Source: an uncultured bacterium
GTDB taxonomy: Bacteria; Cyanobacteriota; Vampirovibrionia; Gastranaerophilales; Gastranaerophilaceae
Reading direction: 5' to 3'
Assembly (NCBI GenBank): GCA_945910925.1
Contig: CAMDZX010000019.1
Location: 1-20,008, forward strand
Length of the DNA: 20,008 nucleotides
Both the position numbers and the translations under genes were made by a program. Below are positions 1 to 7,533 of the stretch, one piece after another (within the stretch, counting starts at the first letter, position 1; the number at the start of each line of letters is the position of its first letter). The notes under the pieces are model-generated. The model was not told the origin of the DNA. It ran no database searches and was given only the letters and a program-made list of their open reading frames with translations.

Positions 1-621
1 CATTTTTTTTACCGCATCAGCTTGTGCAAACGGAGATTCGGATTGTGCACAAACTATACCGCCTTGTTTAAGTGATTTTTTTACATTGGTATAAAATTCT
101 TCCGTAAATAATCCTTCACCGGGTCCCATAGGGTCGGTAGAATCAATAAGAACAAGGTCATACTCGTTAACTTTGTCTTTTATAAATTCTATGGCATCTT
201 CAACTTTAATTTCTACTTTAGGATTATCCAATTCGCAAGACATTGTAGGCAGGTATTTTTTGCAAGCATCAATAACCATACCGTCAATTTCACAGAGAAC
301 CACTTTTTCAACGGTTTTGTGTTTAAGGACTTCCCTTACAGTTCCGCCGTCGCAGACAGCGATAGGCAAGATAGATTTAGGAGTTTTATGGTGGGGCATA
401 GGAATATGAGCAATCATTTCGTGATAATGGTATTCATCACCTTCAGTACACATCATCAAATCGTCAAGAGTAAGAAATCTGCCTAACGTACTGTCTGATT
501 CAATAATTTCTACTTTTTGAAACTCTGATTTATCTGAAAATAGAACATCTTTTTTCTTAATTGCTATTCCAAACCCTGCAGGTGTAATTTCTTTATAAAA
601 TTCCGTCATTGTTGCTGTCAT
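1..621 (-). CDS. speE: Spermidine synthase, C-terminus beyond the window edge
   Basis: Transfers the aminopropyl group of decarboxylated S-adenosylmethionine to putrescine to give spermidine, in the cytosol. The first 207 residues are visible. The N-terminal beta domain carries TEGDEYHYHEMIAHIP (59-74), the family's TExDEFxYHEM block. The Rossmann part follows, with DGGTVREVLKH (91-101), the acidic EID (111-113) and the catalytic DSTDPMGPGEGLF (160-172). The start at 621 is chosen over the in-frame ATG at 609 because AGGAG lies 10 nt upstream of 621. The ATG overlaps the TGA of the upstream HIT gene (ATGA), so the two are probably one translationally coupled operon. Oddity: the usual GGGDGG nucleotide-binding loop reads AVCDGG (88-93). 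The family call is firm; whether the enzyme has normal activity is not certain. Confidence 0.95.
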   Translation of the reverse strand, partial: MTATMTEFYKEITPAGFGIAIKKKDVLFSDKSEFQKVEIIESDSTLGRFLTLDDLMMCTEGDEYHYHEMIAHIPMPHHKTPKSILPIAVCDGGTVREVLKHKTVEKVVLCEIDGMVIDACKKYLPTMSCELDNPKVEIKVEDAIEFIKDKVNEYDLVLIDSTDPMGPGEGLFTEEFYTNVKKSLKQGGIVCAQSESPFAQADAVKKM

Positions 622-938
622 AATTTGATATCTCCTGATAATACGTGAATATGTAAGTGAAATACTTCTTGTCCGGCATCACGACCGGTGTTTATAACGG
701 TTCTGTATGATTGAATATTTTCTTGTTTGGTAACTTTTCGCACAATGTTCATCAAGCGTCCCAAAAGTTCAACATCTTCAAGTTCATTTAAACTTTCAAC
801 ATGTAGTTTAGGTACAACGAGGAAATGTTTGTCTGCTTTTGGATTTATGTCATTAAAAACAACGGCATCATCATCTTCGTACAAAAATTTTGTACCAAAC
901 TCACCGTTTATAATTTTACAAAAAATGCAATCTGTCAT
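618..938 (-). CDS. HIT-family (HINT-like) nucleotide hydrolase
   Basis: A 106-residue histidine-triad protein of the HINT branch, a purine-nucleoside phosphoramidate/AMP-lysine type hydrolase acting in the cytosol. It begins with the typical DCIFCKIINGE (3-13) and ends with the catalytic triad HLHIHVL (H94, H96, H98). NDINPKADKHFLVVPK (29-44) is the family's nucleotide-binding block. Length is normal for the family. The start at 938 has GAGGT 7 nt upstream; an in-frame ATG 12 codons further upstream has no ribosome-binding site and falls inside the promoter. It is the first gene of a two-gene operon with speE. Physiological substrate cannot be told from sequence. Confidence 0.93.
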   Translation of the reverse strand: MTDCIFCKIINGEFGTKFLYEDDDAVVFNDINPKADKHFLVVPKLHVESLNELEDVELLGRLMNIVRKVTKQENIQSYRTVINTGRDAGQEVFHLHIHVLSGDIKL

Positions 939-958
939 ACTGATACCTCTTTTATGAA

Positions 959-987
959 AGAATACATTAAACAAAAAATAATGTAAA
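959..987 (-). promoter_or_regulatory. Sigma-70-type promoter for the HIT-speE operon
   Basis: On the minus strand, TTTACA (987-982), a 17-bp spacer and TATTCT (964-959) form a good housekeeping promoter. The predicted transcription start is near 952, giving a leader of about 14 nt before the ATG at 938. Confidence 0.6.
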
Positions 988-1076
988 TTAATGTAACTTT
1001 TTGTTTAATAAAGACAAATTTTATATTTATGAACATTACTATACATGAGGATTATAACAAATATAAGGATTTAATA

Positions 1077-2303
1077 ATGTTAATTACAAATACAAACTAC
1101 ATACCAAAACATAATAATATTAAGACAGAGTACAAAAATAATAACTTTAATAAACAGCAGGTATCTTCTTATAAACCTGTTTTATATAATCATATCATTG
1201 CTAACAAAGGTATTCATTTTGGTTCTAAGAATATTAATCAACTTTATGATGAATACAACTGGTATATCAATCATGACCATACTCCGGCTGTTGATGCGTT
1301 TTTAAAAATAGATGATGATAAAGAAACTATGGATGGTTTTCTGACAGCGATACTTAATACGGATGATAGGAGTTACCAGTTTATTGACAGTATTGTGAAA
1401 CAACCGAGACAAATGCAAAAAATTTCCTCATCTTTAAAAGATAAAGTTGGGAGTAATTCTATGAATGTTATGACATTTTTCCCTAATAGTCCATATTATA
1501 GTGCTTATGATAAATATTTAGATAAAAAATATGAACAAGCACATACATTATCAGAATTACTAAGAGTTCGTCCCGATTGGAAAGGTGATAAGCTTATAGA
1601 AAAACACAGACAACTTAAAGGGAATGATTCTCTTGAAATAGGTTGTATACCTAAAGAATTTCCGAATGATCATATTTTTAAGATTGCAGATTATTTATCC
1701 GGTTTTATGGAAGATGGTATGAAGTCACAAAAAGATGTAAATAGTATTACATTAGATAATCGAGAATATGAATTTAAATTTTTTACTGAAGGACGTTCAG
1801 ATAAAAATGTTTTTGGAGTGTTTACACCTGAAAAGAAAAAATTTGTACTAAAAATGGCAAGACCAAATATGAAAAGTTTGGACAATCCGTTTTCTTTGGG
1901 AACTTTAGCTAAAATAGATACGTATCTTACAACCAACCGAAGTCGCAATTCTGCACCGCTGTGTTATTATAACCACGATAAGAACTTTTCGGTATATAAA
2001 TATATCGAACATACACCGATAAATGCTCAATATAATGATTTGAATGTTATTGCGGAACATCTTCCTGATTTTAGGTCATTGGGCTTATCATACAATGATA
2101 CGGTTGGTAATAAAAACTTCTTTCTTCTTGATGAGTCTTCTAATCAGGATATGATAAACAGTTCAGAAGGTTATAGAGAAGCCTTAGATAAAGGGGAATG
2201 GATTTCCGTAGATAACGATCATGTAACTTATAATCAAAGTCTTAATCCAAGTATGAATAAGTACACAGCATTATTGCCAATGGCAATGCAAATGTTTTTC
2301 TAA
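1077..2303 (+). CDS. Hypothetical protein, possible kinase-like fold
   Basis: A 408-residue protein that I do not recognise at family level. The C-terminal half has features that could be read as a kinase or aminoglycoside-phosphotransferase-like fold. VFGVFTPEKKKFVLKMARP looks like a strand followed by the VAIK lysine (K259). FSVYKYIEHTP resembles a hinge. YNDTVGNKNFFLLDE (339-353) resembles a catalytic loop, and WISVDND, ending at 381, a metal-binding DFG equivalent. None is canonical, so this is a guess. The N-terminal region is Asn/Lys-rich and contains GIHFGSKN, a short aromatic-Gly motif like that in the protein at 9418. An in-frame ATG at 1029 exists, but only the ATG at 1077 has a ribosome-binding site (AAGGA, 7 nt). 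No signal peptide or membrane segment is seen. It stands alone and divergent from the HIT-speE operon. Confidence 0.75.
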   Translation: MLITNTNYIPKHNNIKTEYKNNNFNKQQVSSYKPVLYNHIIANKGIHFGSKNINQLYDEYNWYINHDHTPAVDAFLKIDDDKETMDGFLTAILNTDDRSYQFIDSIVKQPRQMQKISSSLKDKVGSNSMNVMTFFPNSPYYSAYDKYLDKKYEQAHTLSELLRVRPDWKGDKLIEKHRQLKGNDSLEIGCIPKEFPNDHIFKIADYLSGFMEDGMKSQKDVNSITLDNREYEFKFFTEGRSDKNVFGVFTPEKKKFVLKMARPNMKSLDNPFSLGTLAKIDTYLTTNRSRNSAPLCYYNHDKNFSVYKYIEHTPINAQYNDLNVIAEHLPDFRSLGLSYNDTVGNKNFFLLDESSNQDMINSSEGYREALDKGEWISVDNDHVTYNQSLNPSMNKYTALLPMAMQMFF

Positions 2304-2327
2304 TTAACTTAATAACAACAAACAATT

Positions 2328-2361
2328 CGTCGAGACAAAGGTGTAATACTTTGCCTCGACG
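2328..2361. terminator. Long hairpin after the gene at 1077, possible terminator
   Basis: A 13-bp stem, CGTCGAGACAAAG (2328-2340) with CTTTGCCTCGACG (2349-2361), has one A-C mismatch and an 8-nt loop. It is GC-rich against an AT-rich background. No clean T-tract follows on either strand, so it may be a weak or factor-assisted terminator or a 3'-end stabiliser. Confidence 0.45.
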
Positions 2362-2413
2362 GTGATTAAAAAATATTGTTTTAATATATCTTATAAATAC
2401 AATTAATCTAAAT

Positions 2414-2443
2414 GTAGAACTCTACCTAAATTTGTGTTATAAT
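2414..2443 (+). promoter_or_regulatory. Promoter and possible operator of the MarR gene
   Basis: An extended -10 (TG-T-TATAAT, with TATAAT at 2438-2443) ends 6 bases before the ATG at 2450, so the transcription start should fall on the ATG itself. The inverted repeat GTAGA-AC-TCTAC (2414-2425) sits where the -35 would be. MarR proteins commonly bind such palindromes in their own promoters, so this is a candidate autoregulatory operator (inference). Confidence 0.5.
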
Positions 2444-2449
2444 AGGTTC

Positions 2450-2884
2450 ATGAAAAAAGAAAATACTTGCAGTTATTACATACGGAACATTGCTCATACG
2501 ATTATGTGTATGCAGGACAAATGTCTTGTACATTACGGACTTACAAACCAGCAGGCAAGGTTGTTGGGTGAAATTATTAGTTTAAACAAAAAGAAAAAAA
2601 TGTTTGGACGTAAAGAGTTAGAGCAGGCTTTGAATTTAAAAGGACCTTCCGTAACAAGTTTATTACACGGTTTAGAGAAAAAAGGACTTATTGAAACAAA
2701 ATCCGACGGTTCTGACGGCAGGAGAAAAGTTTTGCTTCCGACAGAAGAAGGGAAAAAACTTGTTAAGCAAATGGACTTGGTGTTTGAAGCAACAGAAAAT
2801 CAATTAACCGACAGATTAACGGATGAAGAATTAGAATTTTTCAAAGAATACCTACATATAGCGTATGAAAATATGATTGAATAA
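2450..2884 (+). CDS. MarR-family transcriptional regulator
   Basis: A 144-residue winged-helix regulator of normal MarR length. The recognition-helix region is KGPSVTSLLHGLEKKGLI (64-81). The wing is SDGSDGRRKVLLPTEEG (85-101), matching the family's DxRxxxxxLTxxG pattern. The flanking N- and C-terminal helices would form the dimer interface. Three cysteines (C7, C20, C25) lie in the N-terminal helix region and could respond to oxidants, but no data here show it. The ATG at 2450 is chosen; a TTG 18 nt upstream is in frame but overlaps the -10 box. There is no Shine-Dalgarno, consistent with a leaderless mRNA. The next gene starts 23 bp downstream, so the regulator may control that envelope gene as well as itself. 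Confidence 0.9.
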   Translation: MKKENTCSYYIRNIAHTIMCMQDKCLVHYGLTNQQARLLGEIISLNKKKKMFGRKELEQALNLKGPSVTSLLHGLEKKGLIETKSDGSDGRRKVLLPTEEGKKLVKQMDLVFEATENQLTDRLTDEELEFFKEYLHIAYENMIE

Positions 2885-2885
2885 G

Positions 2886-2894
2886 TGGTATAAT
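2886..2894 (+). promoter_or_regulatory. Possible extended -10 for the AsmA/TamB-like gene
   Basis: TG-G-TATAAT in the gap after the MarR stop lies 13 bases before the ATG at 2908. No good -35 is seen. If used, it gives a leader of about 8 nt without a ribosome-binding site. Read-through from the MarR promoter is the alternative. Confidence 0.35.
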
Positions 2895-2907
2895 TATTCG
2901 TGTTAAA

Positions 2908-5900
2908 ATGCGAAAACTAATTTTTACTAATATAATCATTTTTTTAATATTCTATTTATTGTGGACAATTGCGATACCGTTTTTGTTCAAAATTAATGTT
3001 CATAATATAGAAAACATTATCAGACAGGAAACAGGCTTCAGAATAGAGCTTGTAAATCCTAAGCTTCGAATGTGGTCTGTAATAAATACACGGTTACATA
3101 CGGATGAATTTAATATTTTGAATAAAGACGGCTCAAAAGCTCTCGATATTAAAAATATGACATTGAGCGTAAAACTGTTGCCTTTAATTGTTAAACAGCT
3201 TCACATAAGAACATTTGAAGCGCAAAATATAGAAACAAATTTATCAGTTAACAATAAAAAATTGTATCTTGGTGAGTATTTGATAGAAATTCCCGAAAAC
3301 CAAATTAATACCAAGATAAACAGGATAAAACTCGGGGAATACAATATATCCTTGTATGATATAAATTCCAAAACTCCTTTTAATTTTAAAGGAAAGGATA
3401 TTTTTTATAAAAATACTTCAAACTTTATCACTTCTCGGGGAAATAACGTATTAAAAGCAGGAAACACCGTATCACATATAAATTTTGATATTAAAATCCC
3501 GAAAAAAAAGATTGTTAAAAATTCAAGAGTAATTTTGGATATAGACAATCTAAATTTGAAACCTCTTACAAATATTGCACAAGCTGTTATAAGTCCTAAT
3601 ATTGTTTCACTTGACGGTGAAATCAATACAAAATCCGATAAATCTTGTTTTACGGGGCATATAGAGAACTTTAAACTTATTATGAAGGATTCCGCAAAAT
3701 CTGTTATATTCCCCGAAAATTTTGATATAAATTCAGAGTTTGAACTGATGACAAACAGTCTAAAAATAAATAGATTTGAGGCAAAAGGCGGGCATGTCGG
3801 AGTCAGTATGAATGGTGATATCGACAAACTTATGACCAAAACCCCGATATTTAATTTGTCAATAAATATGCCAAATTCGGATGTAAGAGAGATTGCGCTT
3901 ATGCTTCCTCCTATTGTTGTTCCGCAGTTCAATGTGTACAGATTAAAAATGTATCCATTCTACGGCAGGGCAAATGCTGACTTGAAAATTAGGGGTAAAT
4001 TCCCTGAACCGTATTTGGATGGTAATATCCACATTTCGGATGCTTATTTGATAAAACCTATTCCTAATGCAGAAAAAGCCGTTATAAATATCAAATGTTT
4101 AAGAAAAAAAATGAATATTGATGTTATTGTTCCGGCAGGAGATAACCAAACCGTATACGTTACGGGTGATATAGACGACTACGGTGACAACAAAGCTGAT
4201 TTAAGAATCAGAAGTTCAAAATCCGTTAATCTTGCAACCGCAGAGTTTGTTTTGAATCCTTTGCATGAAATATTAAGATTTTTGATTGGTCCCGTGCCGA
4301 TTATGGATGTAAAAGGTCGGGGAAATATTAACATACGGGTTATCGGAACAAAAAAAGATCCGCACATTTGGGGAAATTTTAATTTTATTAATACTGATGC
4401 CTCTTTCAACGATATTCACCATCTTGTATTGAAAAATGCCACAGGACAACTAAGCTTCAATGATCAGGAGGCTCATTTTGTAAATAATACGGGTACTGTT
4501 AATAATCAGCCGTTCTTTATTGACGGTAAATGCACTCTCTTTGGAGATATAAATTTTGATGTGAGAGGTAACAACCAACCGTTTCAACCTTTAATAGATG
4601 TAATACAAGAGTCTCCGATGCTGGAGCCTGTAAAGAATATTTTACCAAGTATCAAAAACGCAACAGGGAATGTGGATTTGAAGCTTAATCTTACGGGGAA
4701 ATTACCTGATATAAATTATATTGAAATTAATAAAAACCTTTTTGTAAAAGGGGAATTAAAACTCAAAGACAATGCACTGACACTTAATAAAATCCCGATA
4801 AAACGTACTAACGGTATAATACGTTTCAAAAATCTTGATGTAGAGTTGAACCTTAATAATATTCTTGATGATATGTGCAGGATTAATATCCTCGGGAATG
4901 TGAAAAACGGTGTTGCAGATATTGTAATAAATTCGTCAAAACTAAATATTCGAGAATTTGTAAAAGAGCAGTTCAAAGAACTTGATGATTGTTTTATTGC
5001 ATTCAATGCAGCGTACAAAGGCAGTATAAAGGATATCGAGTTTAATAAAATAATCTGCAAAGGACACATTATCAGAAATAATAAACCAATAAAAAATATC
5101 AAGGTTATAACAGGGGATTTTGATATCAAAAACGGAAGGTTCAACTTGTCTAATGTATACGGATATATCAAGGAAAATCCGTTTAATATTGATATCAGTG
5201 TTAATAATTTTAAACATCCGAGAATTAACGGAAAAATTACGGCAAAGAATTTTGATTTACGCTGTATAAGTATGTGCAAGAATTTGACCTTCTTGCCTCA
5301 AAATGTTCGCAAAGAACTGGAAAATCTTAATATCTTGGCGGGGAATGTTGATATCAATGCAAAAATTACAAACAATAAAATGAACGCACAGACGGATTTA
5401 TATAATATTAATTGTGTGTACACCCTGTACAAAACTCCGACTTCTGAGCCTTTATATATTCCGATAAAACTTATTCACGGAGAAGTTGCCGTTAAAAATA
5501 ATCGTATTTTTATTAACAAAATGAATTATCTTGTAGATTACATGCCTGTATTGATGTACGGAAATGTCAGCAACGTATTTCATAACCCTAAAATTGATAT
5601 TCATATTAACTCTAAACTTGCTCAACGCATATTTGATAAATATTGGAATATTGATAATATTTATCCGATAAAGGTCAAAGGCGATATTTTGCTTGGTTCA
5701 AGGGTTTCGGGAACTCTAAATCAGTTGAATACAAAACTGGATTTAAAACTGGAGGAAAATTCAAGCATATACTATATGGGTGCTACCGTAGGCGATACGG
5801 AAAATCCTATAACGGTTAACTCTGATTTTGATATATTAAAGGGTAATGTTATTCGTTTGAATAAATTCCAATACAATAAACTTATCTCCTCACAAAACAA

Positions 5901-7284
5901 TAAACAAACCATTTTCCCTTTTGTTACGGTTAAGGGTGGTATAACTTATTATGATAATAATTTTTATAAATTTGATAACCTGACCGTAAAAACCGAATCG
6001 CCGACTGATGCCAGAATTTTTAATGTTATATTTAAAAAACCGACTATTAAACATGGACAGTTTACTTCGGATTTAAAAATTAACGGTAAATCTACTTCAC
6101 CTAAGATTATCGGAGATATGACAATAAACGGTCTGGATATGCCGTTTTTGAGTACGACGGTTAAGGATTTATCACTAAATTTCAGCGATAAAGACATAAT
6201 TATTCAATCAAAAGGAGAAGTTTTGTCTAATAATATTGTCGTTAATGCAAAAGTAGACAATAAATTTACCGATAATTACAGAGTCAGAAAAGCAGATATA
6301 TCACTCAAACATCTCGATATAAATACTCTTATGTCAGATTTGAAACAGTTAGAACTTCAAACATTCCACGAAAACAAAAAATCAAATCCTGATGTGGGAA
6401 CAAACTTTTTAAATACGGTTTTGTTTGATGATTTATCAATACATGCAGACAGTATAACCGTAAAAAATATGAAAGCTCACAACCTAACGGCAAAATGTTC
6501 TCTTAATGAAAAAATGCTTTTGTCTGTTGATAAATTTAAGTTTGATATGGCAGAAGGGTTGATTGAAGGAAATATAAAACTCAATCTTCTAAATAATATC
6601 CTGAGGCTAAAAATCAATGCGGACAATGTTAATGCAAATGAGCTTTTCATTGCGTTATTTGATATTTCCAACCAAATATACGGGAAGTTAACGGGTACAA
6701 TAGAACTTTTGTCAAATGTGACGAATGAAAAAATCGGAAAAGAAACATTATCGGGGAAAGTTATATTTACGGTTCGTGACGGTAGAATGCCTAAACTCGG
6801 TTCTTTGGAATACCTTTTAAGAGCAGGAAATGTTTTCAAGAGCGGGATTACGGGGATTACGATAAACGGAATTCTTGATTTAATAACTCCGCTTAAAACG
6901 GGTGAATTCTCAAGTATAGACGGTAATATACATCTGGTTGACGGTGTTGCGGATAAGATTGAAATTCATTCAACAAGTAAAGATTTGAACTTGTTTATCA
7001 AAGGAAAATATAATCTTGTAACGGAAATCTCGGATATGATGGTATTAGGTCAGTTATCTAAAAAAGTCTCAACAATACTCGGTACTGTCGGGAATGTGTC
7101 TTTGAATTCATTATTTAATAAAATTCCGGGGGTAGATTTGTCAGAAAACGGGCAGTTAGTAAACGAATTAAACAAAATCCCGGGAATAGAGATTTCAAAT
7201 AAGGCGTATAGAAAATTCGTCGTAGAAATATTTGGGAACATAAATAATGATAATAATGTAAAAAGCTTCCGCTGGATAAATTAA
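2908..7284 (+). CDS. Giant AsmA/TamB-like envelope protein
   Basis: At 1458 residues this is the largest gene in the window. It has one N-terminal membrane anchor (about 4-27, LIFTNIIIFLIFYLLWTIAI), then an AsmA-type start (NIENIIRQETGFRIEL). More than 1,300 residues of repeating beta-strand units follow, rich in Asn, Lys and Ile, with phrases such as G(D/N)I, INGK and VKG. The last 190 or so residues (GKVIFTVRDGRMPKLGSLE, then GEFSSIDGNIHLVDGVADKI) resemble the AsmA_2/YhdP/TamB C-terminal block. Known relatives are inner-membrane-anchored periplasmic proteins with a long hydrophobic groove, thought to carry phospholipid to the outer membrane or help insert outer-membrane proteins. The exact subfamily (YhdP, TamB or DUF748-like) cannot be settled by eye. 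No TamA/BamA-like barrel gene lies beside it. It follows a MarR regulator by 23 bp and has no ribosome-binding site. Confidence 0.85.
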   Translation: MRKLIFTNIIIFLIFYLLWTIAIPFLFKINVHNIENIIRQETGFRIELVNPKLRMWSVINTRLHTDEFNILNKDGSKALDIKNMTLSVKLLPLIVKQLHIRTFEAQNIETNLSVNNKKLYLGEYLIEIPENQINTKINRIKLGEYNISLYDINSKTPFNFKGKDIFYKNTSNFITSRGNNVLKAGNTVSHINFDIKIPKKKIVKNSRVILDIDNLNLKPLTNIAQAVISPNIVSLDGEINTKSDKSCFTGHIENFKLIMKDSAKSVIFPENFDINSEFELMTNSLKINRFEAKGGHVGVSMNGDIDKLMTKTPIFNLSINMPNSDVREIALMLPPIVVPQFNVYRLKMYPFYGRANADLKIRGKFPEPYLDGNIHISDAYLIKPIPNAEKAVINIKCLRKKMNIDVIVPAGDNQTVYVTGDIDDYGDNKADLRIRSSKSVNLATAEFVLNPLHEILRFLIGPVPIMDVKGRGNINIRVIGTKKDPHIWGNFNFINTDASFNDIHHLVLKNATGQLSFNDQEAHFVNNTGTVNNQPFFIDGKCTLFGDINFDVRGNNQPFQPLIDVIQESPMLEPVKNILPSIKNATGNVDLKLNLTGKLPDINYIEINKNLFVKGELKLKDNALTLNKIPIKRTNGIIRFKNLDVELNLNNILDDMCRINILGNVKNGVADIVINSSKLNIREFVKEQFKELDDCFIAFNAAYKGSIKDIEFNKIICKGHIIRNNKPIKNIKVITGDFDIKNGRFNLSNVYGYIKENPFNIDISVNNFKHPRINGKITAKNFDLRCISMCKNLTFLPQNVRKELENLNILAGNVDINAKITNNKMNAQTDLYNINCVYTLYKTPTSEPLYIPIKLIHGEVAVKNNRIFINKMNYLVDYMPVLMYGNVSNVFHNPKIDIHINSKLAQRIFDKYWNIDNIYPIKVKGDILLGSRVSGTLNQLNTKLDLKLEENSSIYYMGATVGDTENPITVNSDFDILKGNVIRLNKFQYNKLISSQNNKQTIFPFVTVKGGITYYDNNFYKFDNLTVKTESPTDARIFNVIFKKPTIKHGQFTSDLKINGKSTSPKIIGDMTINGLDMPFLSTTVKDLSLNFSDKDIIIQSKGEVLSNNIVVNAKVDNKFTDNYRVRKADISLKHLDINTLMSDLKQLELQTFHENKKSNPDVGTNFLNTVLFDDLSIHADSITVKNMKAHNLTAKCSLNEKMLLSVDKFKFDMAEGLIEGNIKLNLLNNILRLKINADNVNANELFIALFDISNQIYGKLTGTIELLSNVTNEKIGKETLSGKVIFTVRDGRMPKLGSLEYLLRAGNVFKSGITGITINGILDLITPLKTGEFSSIDGNIHLVDGVADKIEIHSTSKDLNLFIKGKYNLVTEISDMMVLGQLSKKVSTILGTVGNVSLNSLFNKIPGVDLSENGQLVNELNKIPGIEISNKAYRKFVVEIFGNINNDNNVKSFRWIN

Positions 7285-7381
7285 ATCAATATTTAAACAA
7301 GCATTAAGTTTTGAGTAAGTGTATTTTAAGTAAATTAGACATTATTATCTTTAATTTATGCCTCAAAAAATAAAAAATAAT

Positions 7382-7392
7382 TGTAACAAAAT
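7382..7392 (+). promoter_or_regulatory. TGTAACAAAAT box, copy 1
   Basis: An 11-base word found identically at four intergenic sites in the window, always just upstream of a promoter-like sequence. Here it begins 22 bp before the TTTAAA -35 element of the metallopeptidase gene. Possible activator site; the binding protein is unknown. Confidence 0.45.
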
Positions 7393-7403
7393 GTAAATGC
7401 GAG

Positions 7404-7431
7404 TTTAAAGTGGCTGAAACCTTGTTATAAT
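7404..7431 (+). promoter_or_regulatory. Promoter of the metallopeptidase gene
   Basis: TTTAAA (7404-7409), a 16-bp spacer and an extended -10, TG-T-TATAAT (TATAAT 7426-7431). The GC-rich discriminator GCCC follows. The predicted start is near 7438, giving a leader of about 96 nt. The same -35/-10 spacing occurs at 9284-9311 and 18502-18529. Confidence 0.6.
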
Positions 7432-7484
7432 GCCCTATATGATATGATATGATGTGATGGGACGGGGCGGGGCAATTTTATGTA

Positions 7485-7527
7485 AACTCCTGTTTTTATA
7501 TACATGTGGGAAATAAAAATAGGAGTT
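7485..7527 (+). promoter_or_regulatory. Leader hairpin covering the ribosome-binding site, copy A
   Basis: AACTCCTGTTTTTAT (7485-7499) pairs with ATAAAAATAGGAGTT (7513-7527): 15 consecutive pairs with one G-U. The loop is 13 nt and contains ACATGT and GGGA. The right arm includes the AGGAG Shine-Dalgarno of the gene starting at 7534, so the folded RNA should block translation. A matching structure is at 9366-9407. Confidence 0.65.
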
Positions 7528-7533
7528 AAGACT

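Larger units (their letters stand above)
7381..7480 (+). repeat. Duplicated promoter/leader segment, copy A
   Basis: By my count it is 89/100 identical, without gaps, to 9261-9360. The longest exact stretch is 41 bases (7421-7461), from inside the extended -10 into the leader. It holds the upstream box, -35, -10, a tandem pentanucleotide tract (about 7435-7460, GATAT units drifting to GATGT) and a G-rich tract (GGGACGGGGCGGGGC, 7459-7473). Confidence 0.85.

Noticed and set aside
3405..3932. Open frame of 175 codons on the minus strand
   Set aside because: It lies wholly inside the AsmA/TamB-like gene, has no ribosome-binding site or recognisable motif, and its composition is that of the reverse of a Lys/Asn-rich gene.
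4716..5279. Open frame of 187 codons on the minus strand, hydrophobic
   Set aside because: Reverse shadow of the AsmA/TamB-like gene; a second shorter minus frame overlaps it, and the hydrophobic look comes from reading Lys/Asn codons backwards.
7435..7473. CRISPR-like or minisatellite array
   Set aside because: Only a few 5-base units without spacers; it is a leader tandem repeat, not a CRISPR.
7459..7473. Canonical G-quadruplex
   Set aside because: Only three G-runs of three or more are present in each copy, one short of the four needed for a standard intramolecular quadruplex.
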